Positions 13,412-26,028 of a stretch of DNA of 64,000 bases are shown here, one piece after another. The position numbers and the translations under genes were made by a program. The stretch is taken from contig NC_034411.1 of the NCBI RefSeq assembly GCF_002078875.1, forward strand, positions 57,461,238-57,525,237, read 5' to 3'. The notes under the pieces were generated by a model that ran no database searches, was not told where the DNA came from, and saw only the letters and a program-made list of their open reading frames with translations. The stretch comes from Numida meleagris (taxonomy: Eukaryota; Chordata; Aves; Galliformes; Numididae). Every line of letters starts with the position of its first letter. Within the stretch, counting starts at the first letter, position 1.

Positions 13412-14328
13412 AGAATCACAGAATCACGGAATTGTAGGGGTCAGAAGGAACTTCTGGAGATCACTGAGTCCAATCCCCCTGCCAAAGCAGGCTCCCTACA
13501 GCAGGCTGCGCAGGTAGGCATCCAGACAGGCCTTGAACATCTCCAGAGAAGGAGAATCCACAGCCTCTCTGGGCAGCCTGTTCCAGTGCTCTGTCACCCT
13601 CACTGTGAAGAAGTTTCTTCTCATATTGGTGCAGAACTTCCTATGCTCCAGTTTATGGCCATTTCCCCTTGTCCCGTCCCCATAGACCGCTGAAAAGAGA
13701 TTGGCCATGTCCCTTTCACTCCCACACTTAAGATATTTATAAACATTAATAAGATCACCTCTGAGTCATCTTTTCTCAAGGCTGAACAGACCCAGGTCAC
13801 CCAGCCCTTCTTCACAGGGGAGATGCTCCAGGCCCTTTATCATCTTTGTGGCCTTCCACTGGACTCTTTCCAGGAGATCCCTGTCTTTTTTATACCAGGG
13901 AGCCCAGAACTGGGTACAATACTCCAGGTGCAGAGTGGAGGGGGAGGATCACCTCCCTTGACCTGCTAGCTGTGCTCCTTTTAATGCACCCCAGGATGCC
14001 ATTGGCCTTCTTGGCTACCAGGGCACACTGCTGGCTCATGGCCAACCTGCTGTCCACCAGGACCCCCAGGTCCTTCTCCACAGAGCTCCTCTCCAGCAGG
14101 TCATCCCCCAACCTGTACTGGTGTATGCATTCCTCCCTAGGTGCAAGACTCTACGCTTGCTCTTGTTAAACCTAATCTGCTTTCTTGCTGCCCAGCTCTC
14201 CAGTCTGACCACGTCTTGCTGAATGGCAGCACAGCCTTCCAGCGTGTCAGCCACTCCTCCCAGCTTTGTATTATCAGCGTACTTGCTAAAGGTGGACACT
14301 ATCCCCTCATCAAGGTCGTTATCTACTA
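13412..14328 (-). mobile_element. CR1 LINE fragment, about 0.9 kb, with decayed reverse transcriptase C-terminus
   Basis: The 3' end is at the left, where agaatcacagaatcacggaatt is the complement of the CR1 terminal 8-mer repeat. Reading leftwards on the minus strand gives LDEGIVSTFSKYADNTKLGG (a degenerate form of the reverse transcriptase YADD-box region). This is followed by [20 protein letters not shown] and, near 13496-13708, TRGNGHKLEHRKF and [13 protein letters not shown]. The frames are interrupted between these blocks, so it is not functional. Confidence 0.93.
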
Positions 14329-17300
14329 CTGCCTTTCCTAGTGCAAAGAAAGTTGTCAGTGGCAAAAGAAGCACCCTGAAGTATACTGAAAAGTTACCTC
14401 AGAAAAAGCTGTAAAAGAAACCACTCATCTAAAGCCCCGAATTTTGAAATATAAAGTAATTGATCTGGTAGTCACTAATAAGGGGAAATTAGGCAAAGAT
14501 AACGTGGCCTGACTAAATGCAGCACTACTGGGCTTTGTGTGGGCAAACAGCAGCGGTGTTGCAAACATGCTTGAAAAGCATTAAGCATGACTGGCTGAGG
14601 CTGAGAAAAGCATTGGAGAACAAAGATTATTGGATAGTTGTGTTGATTTGTACCAGGAAATATCTTGCTTGCAGAACATTTCAGTAAATCATCATTATCC
14701 ATTCTAAATTTACTATTGTTGATAGTGAGGCATATATAGAGATGAGGAAGGCCAAGCTGTTGGTCTGAATTTTTGAGGTTTGGAAGGCTGAATTATTTCA
14801 GTCCATTTACCAATGTATGTTCATATGCATTTTCCCTGCTGAGAAGCGTTTAACCTAGTTTTTCCACTAAAGAGAAGGAAAAAATAAACTATCATTTACA
14901 GTAAAACCATGAAATCAGAGAGGATCTTGTAGCAGATAAGATCTATTTCCAGTCTCGTATCCTGCCAGGAGACTTCAGCTACAAGTTCACAGCATCAGTG
15001 TTGCTTGGAAAATAGTCAGCAAAGGAGGTAGACTTCCTTCTCTACTCACTTTGCTCTTCCACTTGGCACCATGCTATTTGCCCTACACCATGCTCTGGAG
15101 AACATTGACAGTGATGCTTTTCTCCTGAGAAGCTGTCTTGACTAAATTTTTTCCTTAGTTATGGTCAACTCAGATTACATATAATACTATTTAATAGCTG
15201 GATATTATGTTTTTACCATCTGAAGATGGGATTTGAATTTTGTCTGCTATAGACTTAATTAAAAGCTATGATATGATCCCTTTTGAGGAATTTCATTCTC
15301 TGTTCTGTTTCAGATCCTTACACCATAACACATATATGTCATTTACTTCAGATTTGGAGCATACCCTTAAATTAATGTGTTTTGAAAGAACATCACACTT
15401 ACAATGGTTGATTTTATTAATAATAGCTTTCTAAAGGACTATTTCTTTGTCTGTTTTCATGTCCAGATTGCCCAAAATGTACCTAAAACATGCACAAACT
15501 TTCAAGTAGGTTTTTCAGAAAATTGCTAGCTATGCTGCCACCTAGTGAATCTGTACAGTCTCTGATAAAATTTTTTGCTCATCAAGAGATACCGTTCCTT
15601 TTTTTGAGGGCTGAAAAACTTTAAGAATTGATTCAATAAAATAAGAAATGCATGCAGTGTATTACAGTTTTATTTAGAATTTGGTTTAAGATAGACAAAT
15701 ACAAGTATTAAAAAATGCATGTGCACTGAATTAGGGCACAGTTGTTAATCATTAAATATTATTTTCATGTAAGGTCAGCTTACAACAAATCATTTTCCTA
15801 AGGTCTAAGGTCACTGTACATGTAAACATCTGTTTTCAATCTTGGTGTTCTCTCTAATGGTTAAAATGTTGCTGTTTTTCCTGCTGTCCTGGGTCTGTTC
15901 CTGTACAACTAAAATCAATGTACTTGCCATTTACTTTAACTGAACTGGGTTTCTTCTGTCGCTACAAGACTTAATCCATATGTTTGCCAAACTGTTTTTA
16001 ATAGAAATTGTCTGTCCTACAAGTTCATAGCCCCTGTTTGCAAATGTGTTTTTAAGAAAGAAAGATTGCTTGTAATTCATCTAAGAAAATCACACCTTCA
16101 CTAGGCTTGATTTTTTTTCTTCTTTCTTTATTTTTTCATGTTGTGCTGAGTAAAGTGATTATTACTGAGGAACAACAGCAGCTAATCCACAGTGAGATCA
16201 ATTCTTACTAACAGCAATCAGCAATCCATAAGGAAACCTACAGCGTAACCTTTTGTCATCTAACATTTAGCATATTTCCCAGATAAGTGAATAATTACAT
16301 GGCATCTAGGCAAACTAAATGCCCTGCTGATATCTTGTAAATATATCCTGAAATTCCTCATTCTATACACTTATTCTTCATATATGTAGCAAAATAAGTC
16401 TGGGAAAATACAGAGAACAGGCTGATCACAAGCCTGTATAATGCATGTTTGTTTCACAACCAATTTCCTTGTTTCCAGCCTGTGGTTAGGTTTGCCTCTT
16501 GTTTGCTCTTTGTCTCCATAAAATTGTATTGTACTTTTGCAATGAAGAGTCAGCTCCAGCAGCAGAGGCTTGGGCTGACATATGCTGGAAGAGTCTTACA
16601 CCAGACTGCTCTTCAATCTGGTAGTCCCGTTGCCCTCTGACTGCAGACAGTCTAAACCCAGTTCCCTAGATAAGTCATTGCATGCTGTTGAGCTGTGTTT
16701 TTCATTTAATTAAGCATGATCAGGATGAACAAGGAATAGGCTTAGCAGGCCTAAAACGCTGGGAGGTTAGTCCAAGTTTGGATGTCATCTACCCATCTCA
16801 TAATCCTGGCAGAGTTCGGTCATGTAGCTGCCCAGACCAAGCTTCACCAAAGCATACATCAGCACAAACACAAGGCGACATCTGTAGCTCACAGTAAAAT
16901 TTGTGTTGGAGTTACATATATATTCCATACGTGTTTTAAGAGTGAGTTTAAAGCACGTCTACAGCAAGTTAGCACTCAGGAGCAGGGGAGTAAATGTCAC
17001 TCTGAAATTTAAGATGCTGAAGTTTGAGTAAGATTGGAATTTATATGAGATTTAGATTCAGAGAAGCTGATCCTTACCCTACTCTACACTTACCCTCCTG
17101 GATCACATTCTGAGTGCTTAGAAGTTTGCAAGAGGGGAAGTTGCTTAGGGGTGCACTGCTTTCGGTGCTGAAGTTTCTACAATATCTGGCAGCCCAAGGG
17201 CAGTGAGGCTGCGCAGCACCATGTCCGGAGGGCAACCAGCACCACCACCCTAGCAGGCACACATGAACCGGCACACACCAAGAGGTTACACCTCAGATGG

Positions 17301-20300
17301 ACCACAACAGGATCCACTGCTTTCACAGTTGCAAGACCCAGCGCAAGGGAAGGAAAAGACAAGACTGCAAAGCTGAGAATGTAGAGAGAATGGCAATGCT
17401 CCATTCTGATCAGACTGAACAGGTGAAGATGGCTGTGAAACCACATCATAAAGAAAACCTGTACTGGAATGAATCTGAGTGGAGAATTGCACCTCTACCT
17501 TACTAAGCCTGAACAGCACATCATTTTCCACATCAAGTGCAAAATGAAGAACTTGAGCACCTGTAGTCTTTAAATACTTTGCAGTTCATTTTTGTAAGAG
17601 TTGTTGCTAATCAGTATATCCTAGAATTTATCCTAATAAAAGTTTCAACTGAAAGAGATATTTTTTCAACTCACATCTGTAAAAAATGTCTGCGGTGTTA
17701 AGAAATGTTATAAAAAAGGCTTCTGTGAACAAAGACCTTTTTTTTCTGTTCAAAGAAGTTAAAACAGGAACAGGAGAATGAGCAATTCTTGTGTAGTTTG
17801 TCAAACATTTGGGAACCTTCAGTACATAATGTAAGCTCTTCTAGACCTGCCACTTTCCAGTAGGCAATTATCTGCTTTTATTTCTGGTAAGTCAGTAGCA
17901 GAATGTGGTATGTAATCCTTAATGTAGGATTATATGAGATCCTGTGAACTAAAGAAATGGCTTATAATAATCCCATACAATATGACATTCATTTCCTATT
18001 TCAGCAAGAAACACCCCTGCACTTCAGAAAGCTGTTAATTAGCAGCAATAGCCAAGCAGAAAGTCTAAGCTACTCCACATTCACTGCTATCTCAATTCAC
18101 TATGGGGTACTTCAGAATACATCCACAGTAATGTTATTTTATTAATAACAGTGTCTTATACAGATATTTTCCATGACATGAAGTTCTGCAGGCACATTAT
18201 TCCTAAGGATCTTGGGTGCTTGGCCACATAATCACTGTTTCTTTGAAGTATATATGGTGATATATATAGTGATTGTGCTCTTACAGAATCAAGCCACAGC
18301 TGCATAAAGTTGGTTGCATTTTTAATCTTCCAAAAACAGAATCAAAATTGTATCTTAAAAATAAGGATGCTATATAAATAAGGGGCATGATATGTGGGTC
18401 CACCACCAGAATCAACATTTAGGCAACGTTTGGTAGCCCAATGGCAGTAGCAAGTAAGTACTAGAGAAACTGCAAGTAAAAAGTCCTGGAGGAAGATTAG
18501 TCCGGTCCAGTTGAATATTTGGATTGGCAGTGGTAAAGTTTCAGTGAGGATTTAATGGAGACTATAGTATGGCAGAGTGATATGCTTGTCACCTGGAGGT
18601 GTCAGTAAAAATTTCCTAATTACGTAAGTCAGGTGATATTTGTGCAGATCCAGATACTATTATAGAGAAATGAAAAGGAGAACAGTGAATTGTGTGAGAT
18701 CTCCTTCACAGTCATCCAAACGTCACAGAATCCTGTCTACACTGACAATGCACTGAGTTGGCCTAAGGGTAGGCAAGCTGAGGCATAAAGAATGCAAAAC
18801 CATGTTACTGTTTCTAAGTAGTCCTGTCAGGATCCCTAAAAGTGACTTTTTCCAAGACTACCTGGTAAAGTAGGTCCAATGCTACTATTGTGAATTAAAA
18901 AAAAAATGGTGAAGGTCTTTCAGCCATACAGATTGTGGAAGTAAAATTGCAAGTTTTCTCACTGATTACACTTGAAAGATGGAAAGCCATGGCAGAAATC
19001 AGCTTTGGCATATCAGCTCAGATGTAGCATTATCTAAGTGAAATTTCTGGCTGTGAGGATCTGTGGTTAGCAAAACCTACATCTCACATGAGTAAGAGGT
19101 GTTCAGTGCCACATCAGATGGAGCCACATAAAGCAGATGAACTGTTTCAAAGGAAAAAAATGGGAAAGTATTACATGTTTTCCAGAAGACTATTCACAAT
19201 TTAAACAAATTACATGTCTCTGTAGCCTACCTGTGTACCTTTCTGTCCAGTTTCCTTGGACACAGCACATGGCCAGCCACATGGCCATGCTGCCTCTTTG
19301 CTCTTCTCTTCCTTATCCTTGAGAATCCTCAGCTAACTGCTTATCAAATATTTCTCTTTTTACACTCTTTTTCAATAATCTACTGGATGCTGGATGCCAA
19401 CGGTCATGTTACCAACACAAAGGATGGGCAATGAGGTAGAAGAGAGGAACATTTAGCAGCTACGTTTTTATACCTCTGCAGGCAATCTTTATGTCAGAAT
19501 AGACATCACTGATCAAGAATCAAAACAGATGCCTATTTTGAAAGCCCTAAAAGGAGCACAGCAAGGTATGCATTGACATAACTCACCAGAATGGTCCCAC
19601 CTGATGTTCTCCAGGGATGAAAGGTTAGAGCTACCTATTCTGAAGTGAAAAACATAGCAGCTCCCCTTCTGATGCCAGAGCTACAAGAGTACTTTTATGC
19701 ACAAAAGTTCCATTTTGCACCCCTTGTGGGCATGCCCAGAGTTTTCGGTGACATGGATAGAACTGCAGCAACTTCTGAAAATCTTAGAAGGTGCAATGAC
19801 CTGAGTCTGTCATCTTAACAACATCTTATTACTTTGCCTGCTTATGGGTTCAATAAACAGAACACCAGAATTGCTTAGTTTTCTATGAGACACCACCACT
19901 CATTACATATGCACAAAATCATCCAGTTGTCCTAAAATGTTATGCTTAGGACTTTATGCAGCCTCAGAGATTGTATTATTGTACTATACTACACCATATT
20001 ATTTCACAGAGCTTTATAATGTAATCTTAACATTCTACACGGTCCTAAAAGAGCATTGACCAAGTTTTCAGATAAATACAGTAACTACCATGCTGCAAAA
20101 TCTGCACTGCACTCAGAGCAGATGGGAGAACTGCACTGGACTTTCCCTTGTGGCTCCATGCAGCAGGACAGACATTACTTGGTTAAATGAACCTTGCTGG
20201 TGGCAGTTTTGTGAAGGCCTTTGCTATGAAGTTTGTTCTAATGTGATCGCCACTTCCCAGAAGACAAGGAGACTGGTGATGTGCTGCTCTGTATAAACTA

Positions 20301-22267
20301 TGTTTCTCATCCATGTGATATATCCCCAAATTTGAGTGCTTTTAACTTCAGAGAGAGCTTTCCAGCTATTTATCTAGCCAGCCCCAGCACAGCAGAGTCC
20401 ACATAGATGAACCAAGCAGTCAGTCATGTGAGGATGCAAGGCTGGAATACTCACAAAATGGCAGCTACTGCAAATGAAAGCTAAGTTAATGCACTATGAA
20501 GTTCGTGTTCTTTCAGACAGGTTACAGAATATGCACTTCCTTGCCAGAAGGTTACCATAGGTCCCTTGAATAGTCTCATGTTAATGTGCCTTGGAAATAA
20601 AGTTCTGCATTCTACTTATCAATTTTAGTTTTCTTCACAACATATTAATTTGGGAAAAAACTCCTGCAAGTTTCTTGCAATGATGGTACAGTTTACTTAA
20701 GAAAGGATTTCAGTTAGTGCTGTTGATCTTCATAAATTTGCCAAGTTCAGGTAGAAGAGGCACCTTTTGACATCAGCACATCTTAAAAGCCACATCAACT
20801 CAACAGAATTAGAAGATTTGAATTATCAAAAAGATTTTTAAGGCTATACTGAGCAAAAAATCTTTTAATCACTGAATCCAGTACTTTGGGCTTTATTTTT
20901 TAATAAAAAGATTTTTTTCTTGAAATGGGTTATAATTTTCACTTTTCCTCCACACGTATCCAATTTAAAGTTGATTGTACTCTATGAAATCAAAGATCTA
21001 CAATACTTAAGATCTACAATACTAACTTTGCTCTGCTCAGGAGAATTGAACTTAATGAGTTAAAGTGAAACCACAAAAATTGCTAAAAACTGTCATAATT
21101 TATATGTTAAAAAACAAATTGTTTCCAAGATGTGACACTAGATGATGTATTTCACTGTTTAATATTTTAAAACTGTTTTTTAGAAGTTGAAAAAGATTTT
21201 GGTAAGAAATGTGGGCTACAAAGCCTGATAATAAACTCCAAAGGATGAATTTTCTGATCAGGTGACAAGTTTAGAAACCTGTTTGTAATAAAGCATCTAT
21301 AAAAATGGCATGGTTATGGCAGTCACCAGAAAAAATGAAGTGTTTTACAAAGACAAAGAAGATAATACATTTTTTTATTTAAACGCTTACTCTTCCATTA
21401 TCTACATACTAGCTGGTTTTGACTTGAGAGAGTATGCTACACCCAAGATGAAACATAAAGGCTTAAAACAACTTATCATAACTAATTTTACTTTAAACTT
21501 AGTAATAAATTCCTTGATATGAAAGTATTAAGAAGACTAACACCAATATTAATTTCACTACCAGAAGGAAATGTAAAGAAAAACATATAAAAAGCAGAGA
21601 TCCATAAGCAATTAACAACTGCCAGCTAAGGCATTCTATCACTGAAATGGAAAAGGCACATCCACCAAGACTACCATCCCACCAAATTGCAGATAATCTT
21701 TTAAACTCTACTTTTTTGGAAGTCCATTTTCTGAAATAGTCATCGGGGTTTTACAGAGATAAATATTTTGTATTTACTTGAAATAAATTTAATCCCTCAT
21801 TTTATTTTAACATCAAGATTATTTAAGGATAGACATTCTGTATATAATTTTTTTCCAGATGTAGAATTACTGGTATAGGTTTGTTAAATGTTAATTAAAT
21901 ATACTATCTTTGGGCTGAAGGTGAATCACAAATTCTGAAGAACAAGTAAGTCAAAGCTATAAAACCCAGGAGTTTTGGGAAGTCTGAGCAAATAACAAGT
22001 TGTTTTGACTAACACTGATGTCTTAGCATGCATATAAATAAACAAATAAATGCTATTAGTAATCCATTGAGATTATAGCAAAAACATTTAATGCATAATT
22101 TTGCATAGAATTAGGAAAATGTCAGACACAGAAAGGATAACTGGCAAGTGTCCTGCATTCAAAGCTTTATCATGCTGACAGATGGCTTAGTTAACATTTT
22201 CTTTTACCAGTTTACTGGATCAGTTCCCATGACCTGCTAGTATTATGTTTGTAATAAATGTAACCAA
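14329..22267. other. Non-coding stretch
   Basis: No recognisable gene. It contains a GC-richer patch near 17100-17350 and the small tandem duplication at 20993. Open frames are short and overlap on both strands. Confidence 0.6.
20993..21023. repeat. 16-bp tandem duplication
   Basis: aagatctacaatact is repeated once after a single T (20993-21007 and 21009-21023). Confidence 0.93.
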
Positions 22268-22338
22268 AACATTTGGAGGAGTTGGTCTCAGTGATCTTTA
22301 GGGTGCCCTTCCAACTTGGGATATTCTGTGATTCTGTT
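22268..22338 (+). mobile_element. CR1 LINE 3' terminal fragment (short)
   Basis: The text ggtctcagtgatctttaggg, then cccttccaacttgggatattctgtgattctg, is the terminal CR1 3' UTR in + orientation. Only about 70 bases remain. Confidence 0.8.
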
Positions 22339-24890
22339 GCTTCAGATGTAGCTTTAGCTACAACTACTGGTACTGCTGTGGAACTAATCTCCACTTGTTT
22401 AAGCAATAGACTTTATTCCTTGTATTGGAAAAGTGTAATTTAAGAGAAAGCTCTTTGTATATTTGAAGAATCTGTATTTTAAAAGTTAGATCTTCTCTCT
22501 CCATCTGCCCAGCAAGATAACTATCAGGCCAACCCCTTAGACACACTTTGTGCCACTGAAGGCCTAGATTTGCAGCACAAGCAACAAGCTTAAAGCTAAC
22601 TTTGTACTGGTTCTTCCAGAACAGACTGGGATAGCTGTCCAGAATATCCCCTCAAACACTGTATTAGTTCTTTTCCCTAATGAAATGTGGAAATGTGAAG
22701 AGCCAAAACTCTTCCACATGGTGCATGAGGTATAGCCAAAGGGCCTTCAAAACAGAGTTGTACAGACATAGTCTTACCTGTGCCTTGGTGACCGCACAGT
22801 GTTACTTCAGTGTTGCCAAACTAGAATCCAAATTCTCAGCTGTATCAAAAATATACCATAATAATAATATTTTATCGAGTAAAAACAGTTTGGCTACATT
22901 CAGTACATAAGCTAGCACAGCACTTCCAATCCTTTGCTTTTTTCTTTAACACAGCTTTTCTGAAGCCTGTAAAGCACAGTATTAGACAGGAGCTGAATAT
23001 AAGTTATTTTTGCTAGTTGGCAGTGACTTTAATTTAGAAGATTTCACCAGAGCAGTTACACATCCTAGCTTTAAAAATATTTGTAAAATAAAGGGTGGTT
23101 TTCTGCCAGGAGAGGATCCAGCATATAGACATGAGAAGCTAGTTTATTTCTTGCATAAAAATCTGTGGAGCCCAGCAGTTTATTATTGCTGTCACTTTCA
23201 AAAGACACAAAGGTGCCCTTCAACCATACAATATCAGAAATGGAGGAAAAACAACTAATAGGAATTCATTATCCATAAAAACTTCAATAGAAAACCTGTT
23301 TTGTTACCACCTGCTTATGTTGAATACAGTGATCTCCAACAGTGTTCTATGATACACTTTATTATGCTGAAATTCTATGAAATTTAATCACTGCTTGTTC
23401 TAAGCTAACAATAGGTTTAAGACATGCTTGGCACAAATGAGTACGTTAACATTCTTGGCTATACCACAACTATTTTTAAAAGTTCTGTTCTGCATTGTTA
23501 TTTTTATTTTACATTTGGAGTTGTTCTTCTAGCTCCTGTCAGCCACAGTCATTTTGTTTGTCCTATTTAAGCCCATATACTAGGGTCAAATTTCACATTC
23601 CCACTTGTCCAAAACTCTATTTGATACCGGTTATCTTACTCTATCCTTCCAAATACAGAATAATATCCAGTTATTTCCAAAAACTCTTACTGTGAATAAG
23701 ATTGCGTAACAATGTTCACACACACAAATAATCACAGGTAGCTGGGTAGGTTTTTAGGGGTCTATTTTCTGAAATTTGTTGTCTGCACAGCAAAAAATGT
23801 AGAAATGATTGTGAAATGGTCCTTTAACTAACCAAGCTTATAGCTCACAGTATTTTAAAGTACTACAGGATTAACACTGGCTTGCTTTCAGAATTCATGG
23901 CCCTATCAGGGACACGCATTAAAAAAAAAACTGATGAGCTGTTAATCTCTTAGGAGTTGTTTGGTGTAATTCTTTAATGTTAAGTGATCCTAAGAGACAA
24001 AGTCTGGAATTTAGCTAGTCGATTCCTCGCAGTAAAACTGGATTTGCACAGCTTTCTAAAACACAATTGATAATATACCTCATATCTACTAGCATTTAGA
24101 AAAATTATGGAATAAATATGATATAAATATTGCTGTATGGTAGCAGTGGTGATTTGAAAAATCCATTATTTAAAAATCCATTTAGCAGTCAATCATTGTG
24201 CTGTATTTTGGCAGCCTTAATTACAGTTTTTAATTGCATTAAGTCATAACATTGATTATTTTAAGCCTTTTAAGGCATGGCTGAGTTTTAGATATTTCAG
24301 AAGATTTAAGGTTGGAAGGACACATTCAACCACCTAATCTTACTTGCCAATGATGTATCTATATCACTGGCAAATAAAAACACACATCTTCCATAGCTGC
24401 CATAGAGTAAGGCAATGCAAAAGACAAAACCATATTTATGTTGCTAGATTTTCCATGTACAAAGAAAGAGACCACAAAGACTTGTCATGACCTGGTTGGA
24501 GGCTACTTGTGCAGCTGTGCTTACCCCAGCATCTCCCTGCTCAGTGCCAGATTGAAGCAAAAAGACAATGCTGAACTCTCCCCACGTTTGCCTGGGACTC
24601 CAGAGACTGGTTGGCGACCCATGGCACTGATGGGTCATGCTGAATGAAGAGCAATACACTTCCGTTTTCTGCAGAGAATCACACCCTGTACACAAAGAAC
24701 CCATCCTGTGCTGTGCCCTAGACACAGCTTTACACAGTGCTGGACGGGCACAGAGTTATGATGGGACATCTGAGCTCCAGCACCCACGTTGTGGCAGGAG
24801 GACAGCTCGAGAATTTGAAGATGTTGTTAAAGATCTTAAACTTCCAACTGCATTTAAGGCAGAATGAAATGTGGGGAAGAATAATAAAAT
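22339..24890. other. Non-coding stretch before the tetranucleotide array
   Basis: No recognisable gene. A faint CR1-like phrase (aaggttggaaggacacattc, near 24307) is too short to call. Confidence 0.6.
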
Positions 24891-25750
24891 AAAAAGAAAG
24901 GAAGAAAGAAAGGAAGGAAGAACGGAAGAAAGGAAGGAAGGAAGGAAGGAAGGAAGGAAGGAAGGAAGGAAGGAAGGAAGGAAGGAAGNNNNNNNNNNNN
25001 NNNNNNNNNNNNNNNNNNNNNNNNNNNNNNNNNNNNNNNNNNNNNNNNNNNNNNNNNNNNNNNNNNNNNNNNNNNNNNNNNNNNNNNNNNNNNNNNNNNN
25101 NNNNNNNNNNNNNNNNNNNNNNNNNNNNNNNNNNNNNNNNNNNNNNNNNNNNNNNNNNNNNNNNNNNNNNNNNNNNNNNNNNNNNNNNNNNNNNNNNNNN
25201 NNNNNNNNNNNNNNNNNNNNNNNNNNNNNNNNNNNNNNNNNNNNNNNNNNNNNNNNNNNNNNNNNNNNNNNNNNNNNNNNNNNNNNNNNNNNNNNNNNNN
25301 NNNNNNNNNNNNNNNNNNNNNNNNNNNNNNNNNNNNNNNNNNNNNNNNNNNNNNNNNNNNNNNNNNNNNNNNNNNNNNNNNNNNNNNNNNNNNNNNNNNN
25401 NNNNNNNNNNNNNNNNNNNNNNNNNNNNNNNNNNNNNNNNNNNNNNNNNNNNNNNNNNNNNNNNNNNNNNNNNNNNNNNNNNNNNNNNNNNNNNNNNNNN
25501 NNNNNNNNNNNNNNNNNNNNNNNNNNNNNNNNNNNNNNNNNNNNNNNNNNNNNNNNNNNNNNNNNNNNNNNNNNNNNNNNNNNNNNNNNNNNNNNNNNNN
25601 NNNNNNNNNNNNNNNNNNNNNNNNNNNNNNNNNNNNNNNNNNNNNNNNNNNNNNNNNNNNNNNNNNNNNNNNNNNNNNNNNNNNNNNNNNNNNNNNNNNN
25701 NNNNNNNNNNNNNNNNNNNNNNNNNNNNNNNNNNNNNNAAAGAAAGAAAG

Positions 25751-25825
<75 letters not shown>

Positions 25826-25931
25826 GAGAAAGAAAAGCAGGAAAGAAGGAAAGAAAGAAAGAAAAGCAGGAAAGAAGGAAAGAAGGAAAGAAAGAAAGAA
25901 AGAAGGAAAGAAGGAAAGAAGGAAAGAAGGA

Positions 25932-26027
<96 letters not shown>
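24891..26027. repeat. Tetranucleotide AAGG/AAAG array spanning an assembly gap
   Basis: The left arm (to 24988) becomes a uniform AAGG repeat. The right arm (from 25739) is mainly AAAG with interruptions including two copies of a gaaaagcaggaaagaagg-type segment. All purines are on the + strand. The long open frames predicted through it on both strands are repeat artefacts. Confidence 0.96.
24989..25738. other. Assembly gap, 750 Ns
   Basis: An unbroken run of N inside the AAGG/AAAG array. The true length of the repeat is unknown. Confidence 1.

Positions 26028-26028
<1 letters not shown>

Noticed and set aside
24298..24350. Possible short minus-strand CR1 fragment
   Set aside because: Only a faint match (aaggttggaaggaca...tcaacca) without the terminal 8-mers.
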